Origin: DATAEE01 sp963725145
GTDB taxonomy: Bacteria; Acidobacteriota; Vicinamibacteria; Vicinamibacterales; 2-12-FULL-66-21
Direction: 5' to 3'
DNA: 64,000 nt
Assembly (NCBI GenBank): GCA_963725145.1
Contig: CAVRXL010000010.1
Span: 1 to 64,000 of the forward strand
Shown piece by piece: positions 35,632 to 44,274 of this stretch; position 1 is the stretch's first letter, and every line of letters starts with the position of its first letter. Made by a program: the position numbers and the translations under genes. The notes under the pieces were generated by a model. It saw nothing but the letters and a program-made list of their open reading frames with translations, had not been told where the DNA came from and searched no databases.

Positions 35632-36477
35632 CTAGCGAGTGACCGTGATCCTGACGAACCCGTTCGTCCAACAGCACTGCGCGTGCCCCGCGTTCGCCAC
35701 GCCGGAGGCGTCGTTCGCCCGCACGCGCACGATGTAGTCTCCAGCCTCGCTGAATGACGCGCTCGTCTCCGCCTGCCCGCCGGCCGCGTCAACTTTCGAC
35801 GACGGCGGGCTGAACGCGACTTTGCCAGGCCCCTGATGCTTGAACCACGTCAGCGTGACCGGCTCCGCGTTCTTCCCGGCGGTTCCCACGCTGCCCGACG
35901 CTCTCCCATCGTCGCGCGCCCACACGACGATCGAGAGCGGTGCCGCGACCGTCGTCGTAAGCGGCCCTCCCGTCACGCCGAACGGACCGCCGCCCTCAGG
36001 CCCGCGATCGCTGAACTTGAGCACCGGCGGCGTGTTCCCCGAGCCGGCTTCACCTTCCAGTGCGTCGATCTGCCAGTTCGGCTGGAGCGAGCCGGGGATG
36101 GCAAACGTCCGGCCGCGAGACTTCAGTGTCCAGACGACCTCCTTGAGACCGAAGTCGGCCGGTACCGTCACCGCAAACACGCCCCAGTGCCGGCGCGGAT
36201 GAAACTCGCTCGGCTGCCCCTGATTCTGATTCCCGGGCTCGACGAAGTTGTCCGGTCCAATCGGGATTTGCAGGATTTCGTCCGCGTTCCGGTTGAAGTA
36301 TCCGAACGAGAGGCTGAACGTGCCGTCAGGGTTGCGGTACCACCCTTCGTATACCGGCGTCACCGTCTGGCCCGTTGACTTGACGGACGCGAGCGGCAGC
36401 TGCGCGGCATCGGGAAGCGAGGCTCCGGCTGCCAGCAGCGCGAGTCCGACACCGACGGCGAATCGGCGGCTTCCCAT
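35632..36477 (-). CDS. Exported hypothetical protein paired with the cytochrome/copper protein
   Basis: The 281-residue protein has a signal peptide (1-25, ending PDAAQ) and a beta-rich body. It has VYEGWYRNPDGTFSLSFGYFNRN near the N-terminus and a C-terminal PKD/cadherin-like segment (ETSASFSEAGDYIVRVRANDASG). A CC pair near the end (HAQCCWTNGFV) may bind metal or form a disulfide. It is the first gene of a two-gene unit, 15 bp before the cytochrome/copper-monooxygenase-like gene. A TATAAT hexamer inside a hairpin lies about 20 nt upstream. Confidence 0.6.
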   Translation of the reverse strand: MGSRRFAVGVGLALLAAGASLPDAAQLPLASVKSTGQTVTPVYEGWYRNPDGTFSLSFGYFNRNADEILQIPIGPDNFVEPGNQNQGQPSEFHPRRHWGVFAVTVPADFGLKEVVWTLKSRGRTFAIPGSLQPNWQIDALEGEAGSGNTPPVLKFSDRGPEGGGPFGVTGGPLTTTVAAPLSIVVWARDDGRASGSVGTAGKNAEPVTLTWFKHQGPGKVAFSPPSSKVDAAGGQAETSASFSEAGDYIVRVRANDASGVANAGHAQCCWTNGFVRITVTR

Positions 36478-36490
36478 CGGGCCTCAGGTG

Positions 36491-36520
36491 GAAGAATTAT
36501 ACGCCGGGGGACGGCGTATT
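36491..36520 (-). promoter_or_regulatory. Candidate -10 embedded in a hairpin
   Basis: On the minus strand TATAAT (36501-36496) lies at the edge of a stem formed by ATACGCC and GGCGTAT. No good -35 is present at the expected distance. It would start transcription about 10 nt before the ATG of the 36477 gene. Evidence is limited to the hexamer and its position. Confidence 0.3.
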
Positions 36521-36538
36521 CCGAGACTGAGCCTACTG

Positions 36539-38020
36539 CTAAATATCTTCGTCGACCGGGGCGAGCCTCGCATCCTCGAAGCCGTTCTCGACATCCGCGT
36601 CGGCAGGCGCACCCGGCCGTCTCGCACGGCGCGGCCGGATGTCGTGGCGCTTGATCATCTCGTTCAATGTGGTGGGCTTGATGTGGAGCAGCTCGGCGGC
36701 CCGCTTTTGAACGCCGCCGGCCGCTTCCAGGGTCGACTCGATCAGCCGCCGCTGAAAGTCGTTCACGACCTCGTGGTAGTTGATCCCTTCGGGCGGAACG
36801 ACGAAATGCGGCACCGCGAACCGGCGCGTCGAGCGAACGTGATCGGGCACGAGCCCGGCGTCTATCCTCGCCGACGACGACAGGACCACCGCGCGCTCGA
36901 TGACGTTCTCCAGCTCGCGGACGTTGCCCGGCCAGTCGTACTCGAGCAGGAGGTCGAGCGCGTCGGCGGTCAACTCGTGCCCGGGTTTGTTGTTCTCCGC
37001 GCCGTACTTGTCGAGGAAGTGCTGGACGAGAATGGGGATATCCTCCTTCCGCTCGCGCAGCGGCGGGAGCGGGACCGCGATGACGTGGAGGCGATAGTAC
37101 AAGTCCTCGCGGAAGCGTCCCTCTTCCATCATCCGTCTGAGATCGACGTTCGTCGCGGCGATGATCCGGACGTCCACTTTGATCGTCTCGACGCCACCGA
37201 GCCGCATGAACTCGCGCTCCTGGATCACGCGGAGCAGCTTGGCCTGCGTTTCGACCGGAATGTTGCCGATCTCGTCGAAGAAGATGGTCCCTTTGTCCGC
37301 GAGCTCGAACAGGCCTTTCTTCGGGTAGACCGCGCCGGTAAACGCGCCCTTGACGTGTCCGAAGAGGTTCGACTCCAGCAGATCGGGCGGGAGATTGCCC
37401 GAGTTGACGGTGATGAACGCACGGTCCGACCGCGACGAGTTGGCGTGGAGCGCCCGCGCCACGAGCTCCTTCCCCGTGCCGCTCTCCCCCTGAATGAGGA
37501 TCGTCGTCCGGCTCGGCGCCGCCTGGATGATCAGGTCGAAGACCTGCCGCATCCGGCCGCTGCGGCCGATGATGTCGGCGAACTTGTGCTGACGGGCCTG
37601 GAGGTTCTGGCGGAGCGCCCGGTTCTCGGCGACGAGCCGCCGCCGCTCTGTCGCGTTCTTCAGCACGACGAGCACTTCGTCGTTCTTGAAGGGCTTGGTG
37701 ATGTAGTCGAACGCGCCGCGCTTCATCGCCTGGATTGCGTTCTCGACCGACGCGAAGGCGGTGATCATCAGCGCGGGCAGCTCTTCGTCGATGCGCCGCA
37801 GTTCCTCGAGGACGGTGATCCCGTCCGAGTCGGGCAGCATGACGTCGATGATTGCAGCGTCGAACGGAATGGTCCGCGCGAGGTCGAGGCCCTCCGCGGC
37901 GGTCGTGGCGAGGCGGACCGCATACCCCTCGCGCGTCAGCAACGCGTCGAGGATCTCGCGCATGATTTCCTCGTCGTCGATGACGAGGATCGTGCCTCGA
38001 GTGGACACGTCAGCCGGCAT
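36539..38020 (-). CDS. Sigma-54-dependent NtrC-family response regulator
   Basis: The 493-residue protein has a receiver domain (about 10-125) with the predicted phospho-acceptor Asp59. An AAA+ domain follows with Walker A GESGTGKE, the sigma-54 loop GAFTGA and Walker B GTIFFDEIGN. A Fis-type HTH near the C-terminus (QKRAAELLHIKPTTLNEMIKRH) completes it. It should activate RpoN promoters. I chose the ATG overlapping the kinase stop by 11 bp. The kinase immediately upstream is its likely partner. Confidence 0.93.
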   Translation of the reverse strand: MPADVSTRGTILVIDDEEIMREILDALLTREGYAVRLATTAAEGLDLARTIPFDAAIIDVMLPDSDGITVLEELRRIDEELPALMITAFASVENAIQAMKRGAFDYITKPFKNDEVLVVLKNATERRRLVAENRALRQNLQARQHKFADIIGRSGRMRQVFDLIIQAAPSRTTILIQGESGTGKELVARALHANSSRSDRAFITVNSGNLPPDLLESNLFGHVKGAFTGAVYPKKGLFELADKGTIFFDEIGNIPVETQAKLLRVIQEREFMRLGGVETIKVDVRIIAATNVDLRRMMEEGRFREDLYYRLHVIAVPLPPLRERKEDIPILVQHFLDKYGAENNKPGHELTADALDLLLEYDWPGNVRELENVIERAVVLSSSARIDAGLVPDHVRSTRRFAVPHFVVPPEGINYHEVVNDFQRRLIESTLEAAGGVQKRAAELLHIKPTTLNEMIKRHDIRPRRARRPGAPADADVENGFEDARLAPVDEDI

Positions 38021-40892
38021 CCCCGTGCCGCGCGGCGGCACTGGCCAGCGGCAACGTGAGCGTGAACCGCGTTCCCTGCCCGGCGGCGCTCTCGCACGCG
38101 ATCGACCCGCCGTGCTCCTGGACGATGCCGTAGGTGATCGACAGCCCCAGGCCGGTCCCCTTCCCGAGCACCTTGGTCGTGAAGAAGGGATCGTAGATGC
38201 GCGACAGATGCTCGGCAGGAATCCCAGACCCCGTGTCCGAGACTTCGACCAGCGCCGATCCGTTTTCCAGCCGCGTCCCGATCGAGAGCCAACCGCCCTT
38301 GGGCATCGAATCGCGCGCGTTCAGAAACAGGTTCAGCAGGACCTGCTGCAGCTTGTACTCAATCCCGTCCACGATGGGCGTCGTCGCCGTCGCCAGGTCC
38401 TTCCGGACCTGTATCCGGCCGCTCTTGAACTGGTGCTCGAGCAGCGCGAGCACGTCGTTGACCACGACGTTGAGGTCCACCGGGCCGGTCTCGACGCGCG
38501 CCGGGCGCGCGAGATTGAGGAGGCCGTTGACGATCTTCGCCGCCCGGAACGTCTGCCGCTCGATCTTCTCGAGCACTTTGGTCTTGGGATCGTCCGGATC
38601 CGCGTGCTCGAGCAGCATCTGCGTGAAGCTCGAAATGCCGGTCAGCGGCGTGTTGACCTCGTGCGCGACGCCCGCCGCGAGCAGGCCGATCGACGCCATC
38701 TTCTCCGAGATCTGGAGCTGTTCCTCGAGCGCGACGCGCGAGGTGATGTCCTCGATGACGATGATCGAGCCGGCGGTCGCCCCTTCAGGCGTCCGCAGTG
38801 GGGCGGCCGCGACGTTGACGAGCAGTCGCTTTCGCGCCTCCGTCGTCCCCAGCCCGAGCGGCACGCGGAAGAGCGTCGCGCCGGACGGCGATTCGCGACG
38901 CGCACCCCGGATGGCATCGAGGAAGGCACCGTCGACGAGCGCGTCGATTCTCGCGCCGACGGCGTCCGGACGGGCGACGCCCGACAGCTCCTCGAGCTTG
39001 CGATTCCACCGCACGACCCGCTCGTCGAGGTCGATGACCACGAGCCCGTCGTTCAGCGACTCGAGCACGTTCTCGCTGAACTCGCGCATCCGCTCGACCT
39101 CGTCCGCCTTGAGCCGGAGCTGCCGGTAGAGCCGGGCGTTTTCGAGCGCCGTGGCCGCCTGGCTCGCGACCGCCGTCAGCAGCGCCGTGTCCTCGCTGCT
39201 CAACGGCTCGCCGTCGCCGCGCCGGCCGAGCACCATGATCGCGATCGTCCCTTCCTTGGAGACGCACGGCACGAACGCGTGCGCGCCCGCGTCTTTCCAG
39301 ACGGCGGCTTCGTCCGGCGGCAGGCGGCGCCCCGCGTGAGCGTCATCCAGGCTCACGAGGTGGCCGCCCCGCAGCCGGGCCGCGAGCTCCGACTCTCGGC
39401 CGATGCGCGGAGGAATGTCGGTGAACCCCACGGCCCCGATCGGCAGGAAATCCCCCGCGCCGGAGGGAGGCGCGAGCAGGAGCGCCATCCGGTCCACGAG
39501 CAGCGTCTCGACCACGCGCGCGACGAGCCGCTCGCTGAGCCGGTGCAGGTCGAGATCGCTGTTGAGATCGCGCGCGAACGCGACCAGCGCCCGCCGGTAG
39601 TCGTAACGGTCGCGATAGTACGCGCGGTCCAGCGCGGTCTGGATCGCGTCCTTGACGGGCCGCGCCAGCAGCACGACCGACAACGTCGCGAGCATCGCGA
39701 TCACCGTGTTGTGCTCGTCCCTGCCGTCGAGGAAGATCGCCTCGGCGACCCGCAGCAGCACGGCGTAGATGATCGCGATCGCCGCGATCGCCGTGGCATA
39801 GACGACGCCGCGCTTGATGATGACCTCGACGTCCCACAACCGATACCGGACGATCGCCGACGCGAAGGCGAGCGGCACGAGGCCGAGAAGAAGCGCCGTG
39901 AACTGCAGGGGGCGCGACGGCGTCGCGCCGAGCACGAACGGCACGACGTACAGCACCACGAAGGGCAGCGCGCCGATCGCCGTCCCCCACACGATCCAGC
40001 GGAGCTGCCGGCGCGCGGTCACCGATCGCACGCGTCTGAGCGCCCGCACGAGCACGGCGAGCCCGCCCACGAGACACACCGCCAGATACGTCAGCTCGAG
40101 GCGATCGACCGAGCTCAGGATGGACGTGAAGAACGTTCCGGTGACGGCGCGCCCCGCGAACGCCGCCACCTGCGCGCCGCCGATCAGAAACGCGGGCAGG
40201 TACAGCGCGGGAAGCATCGCCCGTCCCGAATCGCTCTTCACCCAGGCCTGCGGCCGCTCGGGGAACACGAGCGCAAAGTGCACGAAGAGCGGCGGCAGGA
40301 GCAGCCGCGCGACGACGTCGGCCCAGTAGAAGAACCGATCGAGCGCGTCGAGGCGGCCGCTGAACGAGAACGTGAGCAGGCCGAAAAAAGCGACCGACAG
40401 CCAGAAGAAATGCAGCGTGGAGGGATCGGTGGGGCGGCGCAGCCGGACCGACGCGCCGACGAGCAGCGTGAACACGCCGACGCCCGCGAGCATGAAATAC
40501 AGCACGCGGTCGCCGTCCGGGATTGGCGCGAGCGTGATCTGGCGCAGCTCCTGGCCGCGCAGCCGCAGCGTCGTGTAGGTGAGCGCCTGTCCATTGCGCC
40601 CGGCGTGGAGCGCCGCGAGAACGTCGCTCACAGACTCCACCGGGCGGCCGTCAATCGCCAGGAGCACGTCGCCCGCGCTGAGGCCGGCCCTCGCCGCCGG
40701 TGAGTGCGGCGCGATCTCCTGCGCCACGACGCCCCCGTCCCTTGCACCCCACAGGACCCCGTCCTCCACCTCGCGCCAGCCTGCCCGCAAGAGGACGTTG
40801 ACGGCTGCAAGGCAGAGGAGCAGCGCAGAGATGCCCACCGGCAGCACCACACGCCACACCAGCCAGCCGCGCCGCCCGTCGGTCGAGGTCAT
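38010..40892 (-). CDS. Multi-domain sensor histidine kinase with periplasmic PDZ-like domain
   Basis: The protein is about 960 residues. A first membrane helix (9-38) is followed by a PDZ-like module (VAQEIAPHSPAARAGLSAGDVLLAIDGRPV, about 45-130). Roughly seven further helices to about 420, a GAF-like region, a PAS-like region (EFSENVLESLNDGLVVIDLDERVVRWNRKL), a HisKA box (AHEVNTPLTG, His744) and an HATPase domain (NLFLNARDS, DTGSGIP, GTGLGLSI) follow. The PDZ probably senses an envelope peptide or misfolded protein ends. The frame stays open to 41036, but this ATG starts just before the first helix. Confidence 0.88.
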   Translation of the reverse strand: MTSTDGRRGWLVWRVVLPVGISALLLCLAAVNVLLRAGWREVEDGVLWGARDGGVVAQEIAPHSPAARAGLSAGDVLLAIDGRPVESVSDVLAALHAGRNGQALTYTTLRLRGQELRQITLAPIPDGDRVLYFMLAGVGVFTLLVGASVRLRRPTDPSTLHFFWLSVAFFGLLTFSFSGRLDALDRFFYWADVVARLLLPPLFVHFALVFPERPQAWVKSDSGRAMLPALYLPAFLIGGAQVAAFAGRAVTGTFFTSILSSVDRLELTYLAVCLVGGLAVLVRALRRVRSVTARRQLRWIVWGTAIGALPFVVLYVVPFVLGATPSRPLQFTALLLGLVPLAFASAIVRYRLWDVEVIIKRGVVYATAIAAIAIIYAVLLRVAEAIFLDGRDEHNTVIAMLATLSVVLLARPVKDAIQTALDRAYYRDRYDYRRALVAFARDLNSDLDLHRLSERLVARVVETLLVDRMALLLAPPSGAGDFLPIGAVGFTDIPPRIGRESELAARLRGGHLVSLDDAHAGRRLPPDEAAVWKDAGAHAFVPCVSKEGTIAIMVLGRRGDGEPLSSEDTALLTAVASQAATALENARLYRQLRLKADEVERMREFSENVLESLNDGLVVIDLDERVVRWNRKLEELSGVARPDAVGARIDALVDGAFLDAIRGARRESPSGATLFRVPLGLGTTEARKRLLVNVAAAPLRTPEGATAGSIIVIEDITSRVALEEQLQISEKMASIGLLAAGVAHEVNTPLTGISSFTQMLLEHADPDDPKTKVLEKIERQTFRAAKIVNGLLNLARPARVETGPVDLNVVVNDVLALLEHQFKSGRIQVRKDLATATTPIVDGIEYKLQQVLLNLFLNARDSMPKGGWLSIGTRLENGSALVEVSDTGSGIPAEHLSRIYDPFFTTKVLGKGTGLGLSITYGIVQEHGGSIACESAAGQGTRFTLTLPLASAAARHGDAG

Positions 40893-40905
40893 GTGTTTAG
40901 AGAGA

Positions 40906-40921
40906 CCCGGCCTCAGCCGGG
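40906..40921. other. Hairpin in the kinase gene 5' region
   Basis: CCCGGC (40906-40911), loop CTCA, GCCGGG (40916-40921). It lies 14 bp upstream of the chosen kinase start, in the 270-bp gap between the kinase and CnaB-barrel genes. The remaining gap holds a terminator for the barrel gene, a palindromic repeat and no recognisable gene. Confidence 0.4.
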
Positions 40922-41088
40922 GTTGAAGCTCCTCTCGGCAAAGCAAAGGACGTTCCCCAATTGGCCCCGGTGTATACAACGTAAGTGACTCTTTCCTCGA
41001 AACTTCCGAGTAGCGCCCATACTGGGGCGGCAGCACGGCTTCAATCTACCGGAGTGGTATTCAAAAAACCGGAGACACGAAGCAAGCC

Positions 41089-41121
41089 AAAAAAAATGGC
41101 GGGCACGTTCTCGCGCCCGCC
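41089..41121 (-). terminator. Intrinsic terminator of the CnaB-barrel gene
   Basis: On the minus strand GGCGGGC (41121-41115), a 10-nt loop and GCCCGCC (41104-41098) are followed by A and eight T residues (41096-41089). This is a textbook rho-independent terminator about 45 bp after the stop at 41167. Confidence 0.8.
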
Positions 41122-41136
41122 ACCCGGTGATCCCAG

Positions 41137-41164
41137 CCCACCCGACCTGAAGGTCGGGCCTACA
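41137..41164. repeat. Palindromic repeat, copy 1 of 2
   Basis: CCCGACCT-GA-AGGTCGGG (41141-41158) followed by CCTACA. The same 18-bp core and flank occur at 63718-63741. Both copies sit at the 3' end of a minus-strand gene. This looks like a small dispersed extragenic palindrome. Confidence 0.7.
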
Positions 41165-41166
41165 CC

Positions 41167-43038
41167 TCAGAACTTGACCTGGACCCCGCCCACCAACCGC
41201 TTGGGCGGTCGGACGACGAGCAGCTCGTCGTAGACCGACGCCACGTCCATCGGTTCGCGGAACATGTTGCGAACGCCGACGAGCACTTCCCACTGACTCC
41301 CGAAGGGGAGGAACGGCAGCGCCTGCTTGACCTGCACGTCGAAGCGGCCGTCGAGCCCGGGGCGGATGGAATCGCTGTCCGCGCGCGCATACGCGGTGTT
41401 GATGCGGTAGAGCACGAACACGCGGGTCGCCGTCTCCGGGATCTCGGTCTCGACCGCGGTCGTGATGTCGTGGAAGTCCTCGCGCTCGCGCCGCGCCGAC
41501 GGCGACCACCGCTCGATCGCATCGGCGTCGCCGGCGGTCGACCATGTGGCCCGCGTCAAGGTGTAGTCGACCGAGCCGCGCACCCGCTGCGCGAGCGGGC
41601 TCGCGAAGCGGAGACCCCAGCCGTGTGCGTCGAAACCGCCGGCCGTCGCGACGAAATAGTGGCTCAACTCCGAGCGCGGGCTCTGGGTGTGGAGGCCGAA
41701 GAGCGTCACGAGCTGGTCATCCACGGACTGATAGAAGCGGCGCACGCCCACGATGTACTCATCGTCCATCTCGCGCTCGACACCGACCTCGACGTGCCGG
41801 ACGCGCTCGACGAGGAACGTGTCGCCGACGAGGGGAGCGAACGTCCGCTCCGGCGGGAGCCACATCGTCTGGCTCGGCGGCGGCAGGAACTCTTCGGCGC
41901 CCGGCGCGAGCAGTCGCTGCGACACGACGGCGCGGACCCGCGTGCGCTCGACGGGCATCACGCTGAACGCAACGCGCGGGCTCAGGAGGCCGTTCCGATC
42001 GAGGTAGTCGTAGTAGGACAGGCGGGCGCCGTACGCGACCTGAACCCGGCGTGACACCGTCCACTGATCGAAACCGTAGAGCGCGCCGACGTGCCGGTCG
42101 CCCTCGGAGGCGAGGGTGAAGCCTGTCGGGCTGAGGCCCTGGTACTGCTGCGATCCATAGGACATGCCGACGTCGAAGGCGTGGGTCGGCGTGCCGCGCG
42201 CGATGTATGCGCCGGAGACAATCCACGAGGCGACGTCACCCTGGGTGAGCGCCGCGCGGACGTTCCAGTCCCCTACGCCCGCAGGCGCGCCGATCGCCAG
42301 ATACGCCACGCCGCTCGGCGCGCGCTCGCCCGTGAACAACTCGGCGGCGCTGTCGAACACGCCGGTCGTCAGCAGGTTCAGCTCACCGCTGAACGGGAAT
42401 CCGGTAAAGAACGACGCGACGGCCTCGACGGGCGCGGCTTCATCGGGCGCGGCGTCGGTGACGATCGCACCTGATTCTTCCTTCAGCACGTTGCGCCGGA
42501 GATGACGCAACCGCCAGGCGCGCTCGTCGTGCGGATGGGTCCCGGCCGTGGAATCCGGTTCGGGTGGTCCGGCCTGCGACGAACCGGGCGCCGCCAAGCC
42601 GGCCGTCATGATCGATCTGGTGGGAACGCCGGTGGTTCCGACCGCGTCGGCCGCACGCCGCAGCTGAATCAGCCTGACCGTCTCCGCGCTCGCGCGGATC
42701 TCGACGAACTCGCGCCGCGACGTGACGAATCCAGAGAGATGCGCACGCAGGAGATAGCCGCCGGATGGAAGCTTGTCGAAGGTGTACTTGCCGACCGGAT
42801 CGGTGACGGCGAACGCGACGGTGGTGCCCGTCGCGGAGACCATCACGCCCGTGAGCGGCACACCACGGTCGTCGCTCACGAAGCCGGAGAGCGATCCAAT
42901 CGCGGCGCGGGCGGTGACCGCTTCGGGGCGCGGAGACACGGAGGGCTCGAGGCCGCCCACCAGTGGTTGAGCGGCCGCCACGTGCGCCGTCGCCAGCATC
43001 GCCAACGCCGCCGAGAGCAGCCTGTCGAGCCGGTTCAT
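41167..43038 (-). CDS. Outer-membrane TonB-receptor-like barrel with N-terminal CnaB domain
   Basis: The 623-residue protein has a signal peptide (1-23) and a carboxypeptidase-regulatory/CnaB-like domain (about 48-125: SLSGFVSDDRGVPLTGVMVSATGT, DPVGKYTFDKLPSGGYLLRA). Then comes a long beta-barrel region ending in VGGVQVKF, with the terminal aromatic residue typical of outer-membrane proteins. It is short for a TonB-dependent receptor, and I see no clear plug domain. It probably binds or transports an unknown substrate. It lies 45 bp after the secreted 359-residue protein and ends before an intrinsic terminator. Confidence 0.75.
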   Translation of the reverse strand: MNRLDRLLSAALAMLATAHVAAAQPLVGGLEPSVSPRPEAVTARAAIGSLSGFVSDDRGVPLTGVMVSATGTTVAFAVTDPVGKYTFDKLPSGGYLLRAHLSGFVTSRREFVEIRASAETVRLIQLRRAADAVGTTGVPTRSIMTAGLAAPGSSQAGPPEPDSTAGTHPHDERAWRLRHLRRNVLKEESGAIVTDAAPDEAAPVEAVASFFTGFPFSGELNLLTTGVFDSAAELFTGERAPSGVAYLAIGAPAGVGDWNVRAALTQGDVASWIVSGAYIARGTPTHAFDVGMSYGSQQYQGLSPTGFTLASEGDRHVGALYGFDQWTVSRRVQVAYGARLSYYDYLDRNGLLSPRVAFSVMPVERTRVRAVVSQRLLAPGAEEFLPPPSQTMWLPPERTFAPLVGDTFLVERVRHVEVGVEREMDDEYIVGVRRFYQSVDDQLVTLFGLHTQSPRSELSHYFVATAGGFDAHGWGLRFASPLAQRVRGSVDYTLTRATWSTAGDADAIERWSPSARREREDFHDITTAVETEIPETATRVFVLYRINTAYARADSDSIRPGLDGRFDVQVKQALPFLPFGSQWEVLVGVRNMFREPMDVASVYDELLVVRPPKRLVGGVQVKF

Positions 43039-43083
43039 ATCCTCTCCGTCGCGCAGGTCAGGGACCCGCAGGGAGCCGAAACG

Positions 43084-44163
43084 TCAGGACGCGACGACAG
43101 TGAACGCCGCCGAGCGAGTGATCGACTTCCCTGAAATCTTGTCCGTAATCTTGACCTCGACCCGGTATTCCCCCTCCGGGAAAATCTGCAGCGGAATACC
43201 CTGCGCCGCCACGACCTGATGCCCGGCCTTGATGTCGAAGGCCGGGGGCAGCGTCTCCCCGTTCAGCGACTGCATCGGCGTCTTGTTGAAGAACTTCTCG
43301 GCGTCGCCGGTCTTCTGGTGGAAATTGTACTCTACTTCGAGGTTCGGCTTGCCCGCGTCGGTCACGCCGGCGTTGTAAATCTGGAGGAAAATGAGCAGTT
43401 CTTCCTTTTTTCCGAACCGCGTGTCCGCCGCAGGGGTAATCTCGAACGACCCGAGCGCGTAGGGCCGCTCCGCCTGCTCCTCAGGGCTCAACTGCTTCGA
43501 CAGCTGTTCCGCCTTGTCCGCCAGAATCACGGTGCTCGTCGAGAGCTCTCCGTTCCAGTAGTTCGGCACGGTAATCGGCTGCTTGAGGACCGAGGTCTTC
43601 TGCGGCTGCGCGTTCTTCGGGTCCTTCGCCTCCAGCGGACCGCGCTCCTTGATGGCGATGTAGAGGTCGTACTCGCCGCCCGGGATGGAAAGCGCCCGGC
43701 TCAGACGGATCGGCTGTCCCTCCGGCGGGGCCTTCATGTCGATCACGTGCAGCCCTTCGAACGGGAACGGCGACGGTTCCTTCTGGTCCTTCTTCTTCTC
43801 GTCCTTCTTCGCCGGCGCCGGCGCCGGTGGCGCGGCGGCGCCGCCGCGGGACATCGCCCGGATGTACATCGCGACCGGTTGAGGCGGCAGCTTCGACGGG
43901 TCGATCGTCAAGGTAAACGGGATGTAGATCATCCCGTCCTGCGCCTTGAGGAAATCGTTCTGGAACTGGATCGGAAAATCTGCAGGAGCAGGCTGCCCCG
44001 CCGCGGCCGTTTCCACGGCTTTGACGAGCGCCTGGACGTCGCGCTGCTGCGCTTCCTGCTGCTTCTTGTCGTCTTTTTTCTGTACGCCGGCATCCGCCGT
44101 GCCGCACATGAGAGCAGCCGCAACGACCACAAGGGCCCGGCGTCTGCTGAGGGAGGGGTTCAT
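43084..44163 (-). CDS. Exported hypothetical protein upstream of the CnaB barrel
   Basis: The 359-residue protein has a Tat-like or Sec signal (NPSLSRRRALVVVAAALMCGTADA). A charged low-complexity linker (APAPAKKDEKKKDQKEPSPFPF) and several beta-rich segments follow, ending EYRVEVKITDKISGKSITRSAAFTV. The last part resembles a secreted immunoglobulin-like fold. GGAG precedes the ATG by about 6 nt. A strong promoter lies 30 nt upstream. Function is unknown; pairing with the barrel suggests an envelope role. Confidence 0.7.
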   Translation of the reverse strand: MNPSLSRRRALVVVAAALMCGTADAGVQKKDDKKQQEAQQRDVQALVKAVETAAAGQPAPADFPIQFQNDFLKAQDGMIYIPFTLTIDPSKLPPQPVAMYIRAMSRGGAAAPPAPAPAKKDEKKKDQKEPSPFPFEGLHVIDMKAPPEGQPIRLSRALSIPGGEYDLYIAIKERGPLEAKDPKNAQPQKTSVLKQPITVPNYWNGELSTSTVILADKAEQLSKQLSPEEQAERPYALGSFEITPAADTRFGKKEELLIFLQIYNAGVTDAGKPNLEVEYNFHQKTGDAEKFFNKTPMQSLNGETLPPAFDIKAGHQVVAAQGIPLQIFPEGEYRVEVKITDKISGKSITRSAAFTVVAS

Positions 44164-44190
44164 CAGGCGCTCCGGTCGAGTATCTGGCCG

Positions 44191-44219
44191 ATCATAGGCG
44201 AGCCGTGTAATCAAGTCAA
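44191..44219 (-). promoter_or_regulatory. Sigma-70 promoter of the exported protein/CnaB-barrel operon
   Basis: On the minus strand TTGACT (44219-44214), a 17-nt spacer and TATGAT (44196-44191). Transcription would begin near 44184, leaving about 20 nt before the ATG at 44163 with a Shine-Dalgarno. This unit is therefore not leaderless, unlike several others here. Confidence 0.65.
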
Positions 44220-44223
44220 ACCA

Positions 44224-44250
44224 TTGACAGTGGGCAGTTTCTGATAACAT
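44224..44250 (+). promoter_or_regulatory. Candidate promoter of the cyclase-family gene
   Basis: TTGACA (44224-44229) and TAACAT (44245-44250) with a short 15-nt spacer. It lies back to back with the minus-strand promoter at 44191-44219. The spacer is sub-optimal, so the call is moderate. Confidence 0.4.
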
Positions 44251-44274
44251 CCGGGGTCCGCTTTTGGTTGGGCG

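Noticed and set aside
37761..40703. 980-codon plus-strand open frame opposite the kinase and regulator
   Set aside because: The opposite strand encodes unmistakable HisKA, PDZ-like and NtrC domains; this frame is very rich in Arg and Glu without motifs.
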